Part shown: positions 30,487 through 35,388 of the stretch, in pieces
Position numbering within the stretch: the first letter of the stretch is position 1
Layout of the letters: each line of letters starts with the position of its first letter
NCBI GenBank assembly: GCA_046760105.1
Contig: JBHIDJ010000021.1
Coordinates: 1 to 35,388 of the forward strand
DNA from: JBHIDJ01 sp046760105
GTDB taxonomy: Bacteria; Pseudomonadota; Gammaproteobacteria; Acidiferrobacterales; SPGG2
Length of the DNA stretch: 35,388 bases
Direction: 5' to 3'
Translations under genes and position numbers: made by a program
Notes under the pieces: generated by a model
What the model saw: the letters and a program-made list of their open reading frames with translations, nothing else
Told to the model about the DNA's origin: nothing
The model's database searches: none

Positions 30487-30957
30487 TCAAAAGTCAAACG
30501 GATCCGCTGACACAATCGCCTGCGGAAGCCAGGTCTCATGCACGTGTAGCCATACGAAACCATTCGGTGCGGCGGCGCTGCGTTTGAGAAGAGCGCTGGA
30601 CAGACGTCCATTGTTGGGCGGCTTCGAGTTAAGTGCGTTCTTCTGCCACTCCTCGTAGGTCACGAGGATAAGATCTCCATCCTCACCGAGCGTGTGCGCC
30701 TCAACATTGCGGATGTGTATGCGGAACTGCAAATTGGAACCGTGCGCCCGGCGCATGTCATCAAATAACGCATCGCCTCGCAACATCTTGCCGCCAGGCA
30801 TCACAATACGGAAGCCCGGCGCGATCCGCTTCTGTAGGTGTTTATCGAAGTACGCGTCGCTGTTCTCACATCGACCGCCAAACCACTCTTCAAGGAAGCG
30901 ATGCAAATCGCTGATTTCCTGCGAGACCACCGTGTCCATTTGCGACTGCGTCGTCAC
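30487..30957 (-). CDS. SnoaL/NTF2-like (DUF4440-type) protein
   Basis: The 156-residue protein has a long first helix (ISDLHRFLEEWFGG), then alternating strands (FRIVMPGGKMLRGDALFDDMRRAHG, FRIHIRNVEAHTLG, LILVTYEEWQ, FVWLHVHETWLP). This is the cone-shaped NTF2-like fold of DUF4440 proteins. The fold serves enzymes, immunity proteins and ligand binders, so a specific function cannot be assigned. It starts with GTG at 30957 and is the first gene of a two-gene operon with the CapA-family gene. Confidence 0.82.
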   Translation of the reverse strand: MTTQSQMDTVVSQEISDLHRFLEEWFGGRCENSDAYFDKHLQKRIAPGFRIVMPGGKMLRGDALFDDMRRAHGSNLQFRIHIRNVEAHTLGEDGDLILVTYEEWQKNALNSKPPNNGRLSSALLKRSAAAPNGFVWLHVHETWLPQAIVSADPFDF

Positions 30958-31010
30958 CTACCACCCTTCCCGTGTGCTGACACGCTATAGAGTCGCACGA
31001 CTTGCCATTA

Positions 31011-32951
31011 CTATTTTGGTATCACGACCCGCGAGCAAACGGTCCTGATCTCGTCGTACACCCGCTCGGGTTCGTGCTCGTAGCGTCTCGAGAAATGAAA
31101 AGGAACCAGATGTTCCACATCCGCGGCGGTCGCAATCTCGCCACAGGCGCGTGCCGTCAGGTGTCCAGTGCGCGCGGCTTGCCCCGCGTCGGCGTCGATG
31201 AATGTCGCTTCACAGAAAAAGGTGTGCGCACCGCTGGCCAGTGCCGTCAGCCGTTTGCGGTTATCAGCGGTGTCGGCCAGGTCGGTCGCATAAACGAGCT
31301 TCTGCCCCGGTGTGATCAAGACCAGATCATCGGCCAACACGCCAGCATGCTCCACCTGGCCGTCGGGAAGGCGAATCGGCGCCTCGTGCTCCTCGCTTGC
31401 GATGCGCAGTTTAAGCTCGCCTAACCACGGCCCCACGGGCAACGACCGCGCAACCAGATGGTCCTTGCGTATGTTGAGTTGCCGTGACTGCTCGAAAGCA
31501 AACGCCAGAACCGGTATACGATGATCGAGAGTGATGGCACGCACACGAAAGGTAGGTTCATCCAGGATAACGGCGTCTTCGACCGATCGCTCACCGATCT
31601 GTCTAGCACCGGCGCGCCCCGCCCGTATCGTAAACCGTACCAGGTCCTCGTCGTGAAGCTCCGCGACTTCGAACCGCGGGCCGTGCTCGCCGATGCGGTC
31701 CCAGTGTATACCGCTGACCAGGCCTTCGATGTGCGCGGCGATGCCCGGCGGTCCGAATAAACGGCATACAGGAAAGTCCCCGATGCGCGAACGGAGCAAC
31801 CAGAGAAACCCCCCGATGTGATCGATGTGGGCGTGGCTGATAAAGGCCTCGGTAACCTGGTGGGCAATGCGCCCCGGTAGTCGCGAGCCCTCTCCCAGAT
31901 CGAACAGCAGGCTACGTCTCTGGTGTCGCAAACGCACGTGCAATAGCGGATCGCCGAAGATACCGTTGACGAGAGTGACGGTGGCGGCGCCGATTCGAGC
32001 GACCGGACAGGGTCCACCCGGACTGCCGACAGCAGGATAGGGTCTGACATCGGGTGGCGGAATGTATCGAAGTGTGGTCGACCCAAAAGGTTTAACGGTG
32101 TTCAGCAGCCCATCCTTGCCGCGCTGCGCATCGCGTACCAGCAGGGTGTTCCCCCTTGTCCGCGCCTGCGGCATTCGGACTTGAAGGCTATCTCCATCGC
32201 TACCGATGACTTCACCCAACGCGACGGTGCGCGATTGTGCAAGCAACGCGACCTGCCGGCCGGTCCAGGCGGCCATCACATCGATCGGGGGTGGTGTACC
32301 GAGAAGCTGCACATCGGTCAGTCGGATCCGTCGCGTTTCGGCATTCTTAAGATAGGCGTCCCACAGGCGGGTGCGCTGGCGGGCGCGCTGCCGTTTGCTT
32401 GGACAGCGTGCCGCTGCAGCTGCCGGCACGATAAACATCTCGATCCCGAGTGTCGCAAGCTCGCTCGGCAACGGTGTCGCCTGGCCGGCGCGCACCAAGA
32501 CGAGCACGACATCGATATCGGCGGCTTCGACGAGACCCAGCAAGAGCTCGGCACCGGCCACACCACGCACCACACCCGGTGCATCAACGAACAGCATACT
32601 AGACGTTTTCCGTTCCGCCAGCCGTCGTACCGCCGCAACCGAGGGCAACCGAAATCGCCCGGCATCCAGGGTGCAAAGCGCTTCCACATCGACGAGCGCC
32701 CAGCCCTCGCCCTGCCACGCGCCAAGACACACCGCACCCGGCATACCGAACATAGGGGAACCGAGGTCGGCACCGATGCATTCGGAACCGCGCCCGGCAT
32801 TCAGTAGCGTACGCGCTAGCTCCGTCGCGAGCGTGGATTTGCCGATACCGGGCGCCCCGAAAAGCAGAACACGCCGGTCGCGCGACAGCACGCGACCTAT
32901 AATAACATCCGCCGCGTAGGCGAGTGCGGGCAAGCTGTCTGCGTAGCTCAT
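31011..32951 (-). CDS. Clp1/Grc3-like P-loop kinase fused to an RNase Z-like metallo-beta-lactamase
   Basis: The 646-residue protein has two enzymatic halves. The N-terminal half (about 1-300) is a P-loop module of the Clp1/Grc3/NOL9 polynucleotide 5'-kinase type. Its Walker A is GAPGIGKST (33-41), followed by a Clp1-like GADLGSPMFGMPGAVCL and a VDAPGVV block (122-128), and a C-terminal barrel-like linker (about 225-300). The second half (about 315-646) is RNase Z-like: FDLGEGSRLPG, the metal motif SHAHIDHIGG (about 372-381), YATDLADT, FFCEATFID, a GHLTARACGEIA block and the end HFSRRY. It starts at ATG 32951; an in-frame TTG at 32957 adds two residues. Confidence 0.88.
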   Translation of the reverse strand: MSYADSLPALAYAADVIIGRVLSRDRRVLLFGAPGIGKSTLATELARTLLNAGRGSECIGADLGSPMFGMPGAVCLGAWQGEGWALVDVEALCTLDAGRFRLPSVAAVRRLAERKTSSMLFVDAPGVVRGVAGAELLLGLVEAADIDVVLVLVRAGQATPLPSELATLGIEMFIVPAAAAARCPSKRQRARQRTRLWDAYLKNAETRRIRLTDVQLLGTPPPIDVMAAWTGRQVALLAQSRTVALGEVIGSDGDSLQVRMPQARTRGNTLLVRDAQRGKDGLLNTVKPFGSTTLRYIPPPDVRPYPAVGSPGGPCPVARIGAATVTLVNGIFGDPLLHVRLRHQRRSLLFDLGEGSRLPGRIAHQVTEAFISHAHIDHIGGFLWLLRSRIGDFPVCRLFGPPGIAAHIEGLVSGIHWDRIGEHGPRFEVAELHDEDLVRFTIRAGRAGARQIGERSVEDAVILDEPTFRVRAITLDHRIPVLAFAFEQSRQLNIRKDHLVARSLPVGPWLGELKLRIASEEHEAPIRLPDGQVEHAGVLADDLVLITPGQKLVYATDLADTADNRKRLTALASGAHTFFCEATFIDADAGQAARTGHLTARACGEIATAADVEHLVPFHFSRRYEHEPERVYDEIRTVCSRVVIPK

Positions 32952-32986
32952 GGTCAATGCTCGGGCCGGCCCTTACCCATTTCCAT

Positions 32987-33706
32987 CTATTCCTTCAACT
33001 TGATCTTCAGCCTCCCCTCTTCCACACGGATGTCATCCACGCCGTCGGCAAATGCCTTCCAGAAACCTCTTTGTCCGCCGAACTCCTTCACCAGGTCGAT
33101 ATTCTTGATGTCTCCCAGCCAGGCATTGGGGAGCGGAACACCCATGACACTGATACCCCTTAAGACCACAATCGGTCTACCGTTGGCATAGGCCATCTCG
33201 ACCCCAGCTCTCACTTTCAGCGTCTGCCCGCCCATAACAGGAAAGTCCTCGTCTACCGGCAACAGGAGTTTCGCGCTGATAAGGTTGTCGGACAAATGGA
33301 TCGCAACTTTGCTCGCGAGATCAGTATTCTTCGCCAGCAACGCGTTGAGCTCACGCTCCGTCAACGTGATATCTCTACTGGCGCCTTCTTCTGAATAACG
33401 CTCCGGCGTAAGCGCACCACCGGAATCGGTGGCCGTCCTTTCCTGTTTAGTTTTTGTCGAACTCCTGCCGCGGTGGCGCCTGCTGGCCCCCAGCGCCTCC
33501 AGTCTTTCCAGCTTAGTGTTCAGGGCTCGCTCCTCCTTGGTGCTCAGCGTGACAGGTGTGAACGCGGTTGGAAAGATATAAGCCTTGATGATCCAGATGC
33601 TCGCAATGGTCGTTAATACGACGGTGGCGAGAATAAACAGCACGACGTGGAGCCACCCGAATCGCTTGCGGTCGGCGTTCATCAGGTTGTCAGTGGTAGT
33701 GTTCAT
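32987..33706 (-). CDS. Membrane-anchored YpmS/DUF2140-like protein
   Basis: The 239-residue protein starts at ATG 33706 (MNTTTDNLMNADRKRFGW). One membrane helix is at about 20-42 (LHVVLFILATVVLTTIASIWII). A basic, low-complexity linker (about 60-105) leads to a soluble domain: ITLTERELNALLAKNTDLASKV, AKLLLPVDEDFPVMGGQTLKV and IRVEEGRLKIKL, resembling DUF2140/YpmS proteins with their TE.ELN.L motif. It is probably an extracytoplasmic lipid- or envelope-related protein. It lies 35 bases upstream of the kinase-RNase Z gene on the same strand, so the two are likely co-transcribed. Confidence 0.8.
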   Translation of the reverse strand: MNTTTDNLMNADRKRFGWLHVVLFILATVVLTTIASIWIIKAYIFPTAFTPVTLSTKEERALNTKLERLEALGASRRHRGRSSTKTKQERTATDSGGALTPERYSEEGASRDITLTERELNALLAKNTDLASKVAIHLSDNLISAKLLLPVDEDFPVMGGQTLKVRAGVEMAYANGRPIVVLRGISVMGVPLPNAWLGDIKNIDLVKEFGGQRGFWKAFADGVDDIRVEEGRLKIKLKE

Positions 33707-33781
33707 ACACGAATATGGGCGTGAGACGGAATCTGAGTAAAGCCGGTTCACACGCCAGAACCTCACTTAATTTTCGTGAAC

Positions 33782-34048
33782 CTATTCCAGCATTCCCTTA
33801 ATTGTGCTTTCGTACTCCGGAAAATAGCGACCAATGACGGGGAGATCAAAACTCCCGAGAATACTGGTATTGGGTTCGCGTTCTAGCAGAAATTCGAACG
33901 ATTTCCGAACCAGCGCTTCCGCGCTCGCCCGACCGCCGGTGAGCTTTTGATAGTAATCGGGACTCACGGTGACTGTGTGTGTGGTGGTCCTGGCGGCTTT
34001 GACCACAACTTTGAAGGTCCTGCTATCAATCGTTTCGACATTAATCAT
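33782..34048 (-). CDS. Unknown 88-residue protein
   Basis: The product has an N-terminal beta-rich part (MINVETIDSRTFKVVVKAAR, TTTHTVTVSPDYYQKLTGG), then a helix (SAEALVRKSFEFLLEREPN), and ends FPEYESTIKGMLE. No domain is recognised. It is in line with neighbouring minus-strand genes, with gaps of 37 bases upstream and 75 bases downstream, so it may belong to a loose operon. Confidence 0.82.
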   Translation of the reverse strand: MINVETIDSRTFKVVVKAARTTTHTVTVSPDYYQKLTGGRASAEALVRKSFEFLLEREPNTSILGSFDLPVIGRYFPEYESTIKGMLE

Positions 34049-34085
34049 GGCCGATACGCTGGTTTAATGGGCTCAAGCGACCTGT

Positions 34086-34289
34086 TCAGCTTTGTTCGTA
34101 CGCCACCAAAACAACGCCTAGCTTGCGCTCCACTTCCTTAAGCCGGTTGAGGTGTTCGCCAGAAAGCTTGGCAACCGAGGCATCCGGCGCCAACGCCACC
34201 ACTACCTTGTCAAGGTCCTTCTCGAGGACTTGAACAGTTTGGACAGCAGTGTTGTTAAGAGAAGCGAGATGATAATTAGGGTAGGACAT
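34086..34289 (-). CDS. Unknown 67-residue protein
   Basis: The ATG at 34289 has GGAGG about 8 bases upstream. The frame encodes MSYPNYHLASLNNTAVQTVQ, then VLEKDLDKVVVALAPDASVAKLSGEHLNRLKEVERKLGVVLVAYEQS. It is compact, helix-strand-helix-strand in appearance, and not recognised. The frame upstream to 34382 lacks support. It precedes the 88-residue gene on the same strand by 37 bases. Confidence 0.78.
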   Translation of the reverse strand: MSYPNYHLASLNNTAVQTVQVLEKDLDKVVVALAPDASVAKLSGEHLNRLKEVERKLGVVLVAYEQS

Positions 34290-34613
34290 GGCGACCTCCA
34301 GGCGGTTGCTGACGGCTGTTTGGAGAGCGCTAGTGTACGGTGCTAGACGCCATCTGCCCAGAGGCACAGCGTTACCGGCCAAATCAGCGGCGATTTCGTC
34401 GAATTATTTTGGTATGGCCTCGGTGTCCTCGACGATGTCATTAGCAAAGACACCAGGCTCTGGAAGATTTTCCGATTCTTTGCCTCCACGCTCCCGTTGG
34501 TGACACCACTGAACCAACTCCCCGCAACCAGAAATCGTGCTGGCCGAGATCCAATCAACACCGTCCTCACGTACGACGCACAACTCACGGCCCACGGGTC
34601 ACGATTGACCCGG
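34290..34613. other. Stretch with one doubtful small frame
   Basis: A minus-strand frame at 34404-34595 starts with GTG and encodes 63 residues (CVVREDGVDWISAS, CGELVQWCHQRERGGKESE). It looks protein-like but has no ribosome site or family match, so it is not called as a gene. A palindrome TTGACC-C-GGTCAA (34605-34617) overlaps the end of the macro-domain gene. Nothing else is seen. Confidence 0.35.
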
Positions 34614-35153
34614 TCAAGAGCTGACCTCGCCACAGCCATCTTGAATGGTGATGTCGAATACGCCAAGGTTTTCCAGGACTTCGCGGTCGGTCCCCGCCGG
34701 AACGATCAACCATATGGTCTGCAAATGTTTCAGTGAGACTTGTTCCAAGGCGTCCCTTAGCAACTTTACAAACCGACGCTTATCCAACGATCCATGTAAG
34801 GTTCCGAGCATAGGGATAGCGACTGAATGCAGCTCCCTCTGCTCGGCCGCTCGAAAGATGTTGTCAAGGGCACGCCCAATCCACTCTTCCCGCCAAGAGG
34901 GATTGCTTTCCAAGTCGTGGACAATTGCGAGAAATCGCAGGGGCGAACCACCCTTCACCACCACTGTCCCCGGCATCTTCGGTTTCGTATCAAGGGCCTG
35001 TTTGATTAGTTTATCGTGCGGCTCTTTGACATCTTGGAGTTGTAGATCAGCGCTCAAAACGAGTGAGGTATCCTCCTCCGCGACGATAGCACCTAGCGAA
35101 GAGACGGAGACAAACTCTGGCGGCACGGCCACAATGCGAACGCCCCCAATCAT
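34614..35153 (-). CDS. Macro-domain-like protein
   Basis: With the start at ATG 35153 the protein has 179 residues; a TTG at 35228 would extend it by 25. The order of elements recalls the macro domain, which binds ADP-ribose and related nucleotides: IRIVAVPPEF..LGAIV-like strand, TVVVKGGSPLRFLAIVHDLES (nucleotide-binding strand region), and ALDNIFRAAEQRELHSVAIPMLGTLHGSLDKRRFVKLLRDAL with its S-I-A-x-P-x-L-G-T loop. The N-terminal D and Gly-rich loop of canonical macro domains is weak, so binding is uncertain. It heads the minus-strand series ending at 29257. Confidence 0.7.
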   Translation of the reverse strand: MIGGVRIVAVPPEFVSVSSLGAIVAEEDTSLVLSADLQLQDVKEPHDKLIKQALDTKPKMPGTVVVKGGSPLRFLAIVHDLESNPSWREEWIGRALDNIFRAAEQRELHSVAIPMLGTLHGSLDKRRFVKLLRDALEQVSLKHLQTIWLIVPAGTDREVLENLGVFDITIQDGCGEVSS

Positions 35154-35388
35154 GTTTGCTTGATGTACCCCTGTTGCCTGTCCTGTTTCTACCTGAAAGT
35201 TTCTGTGATTTCTCTTCGGTTTTTTCAATACTTTCGTCTGTCAGCCAGAAGATGACCGTCCTGAGAGTCGATCGAATGATCGCGGCTGGCTTTCTCTAAT
35301 TCGTCTCATACGAGTGTGACTGCCGTGCCGCTAAAGCCGTGTCTACGCGTTCCGCTACATCATGACCTTTTCAGTCATGGCCTCCTCG
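35154..35388. other. Upstream region of the macro-domain gene with a tiny leader-like frame
   Basis: A GAGGAGG at about 35380-35386 on the minus strand precedes an ATG at 35378 and a 7-codon frame ending at 35355 (MTEKVMM). A hairpin-like GCCAG...CTGGC pair follows at about 35240-35290. It may be a leader peptide or chance. No other gene is seen at this edge. Confidence 0.25.

Noticed and set aside
32181..32807. Long plus-strand frame opposite the kinase-RNase Z fusion
   Set aside because: GC-rich antisense frame; the minus-strand protein has the catalytic motifs.
34404..34595. Minus-strand 63-residue frame as a gene
   Set aside because: Protein-like in part but with a GTG start, no ribosome site and no family match; mentioned only in the region note.
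1..35388. tRNA genes, rRNA, CRISPR arrays, insertion sequences with transposases and prophage clusters
   Set aside because: No T-loop/acceptor combinations, regularly spaced identical repeats, transposase motifs or phage structural genes were seen. By-eye search can miss a single tRNA or small RNA; tRNAscan-SE and Infernal would settle it.

Overview
The window looks like chromosomal DNA of a free-living gammaproteobacterium, GC-rich, probably from an environmental or metagenomic genome. A YcgL-domain gene (a family largely restricted to Gammaproteobacteria) and the proteobacterial cast (SodC, GloA, YbaK, TVP38/DedA-like, Sel1, SYLF, DUF4124) support this. There are no ribosomal, tRNA or core-metabolism clusters. 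Most genes stand alone or in pairs, intergenic gaps are generous, and several broken genes are present, so this is an accessory or housekeeping-peripheral stretch.

Layout. 1-2.4 kb: the end of an unknown gene, a Dyp-type peroxidase and a Tat-exported aldo/keto reductase. 2.4-5.5 kb: a SAM methyltransferase converging on a YVTN beta-propeller gene that has a perfect FNR-type box upstream, then a HIG1-family membrane protein, a periplasmic Cu/Zn superoxide dismutase and a frameshifted small lipoprotein gene. 5.5-9.6 kb: a Sel1 protein behind a perfect CRP-type site, a double cNMP-binding/rhodanese protein, a small DRR-rich basic protein, a GYD-domain protein, a TVP38-type membrane protein and micro-membrane proteins. 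9.8-13.6 kb: ankyrin, cupin, cyclophilin-like and DUF4124 proteins, a TetR regulator with its own operator, and a DsbA remnant. 13.7-20.4 kb: a c-heme/HAMP membrane sensor, SYLF, kelch, Sel1 and glutaredoxin-like proteins, several small ORFs, and a second DRR-rich protein paralogous to the one at 7.3 kb, with the same upstream element. 20.5-24.6 kb: a three-gene ExbB/ExbD-like operon, a zinc-ribbon protein, a DRG-like TGS GTPase and YcgL. 24.7-29.1 kb: a region of remnants (GDSL-hydrolase tail, cytochrome-c-like tail, multiply frameshifted OsmC) mixed with intact GST, YbaK, DksA/TraR-type zinc finger and glyoxalase I genes, and a family of imperfect hairpin repeats around the zinc-finger gene. 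29.2-35.4 kb, nearly all on the minus strand: a CapA-family protein and an NTF2-like protein, a kinase-RNase Z fusion, three small or unknown proteins and a macro-domain-like protein.

How the genes fit together. Many products deal with oxidants, thiols and electrophiles (Dyp peroxidase, SodC, OsmC remnant, GST, GloA, glutaredoxin-like, rhodanese, aldo/keto reductase). Others deal with oxygen or redox status (FNR box, HIG1, heme-c sensor). They are not one operon. The most unusual items are the Clp1/Grc3-like P-loop kinase fused to an RNase Z-like metallo-beta-lactamase (31011-32951), the ExbB/ExbD-like operon whose ExbD-like protein carries a YfaP/DUF2135-like domain (20573-22477), and the paralogous DRR micro-proteins that share a promoter-like element.
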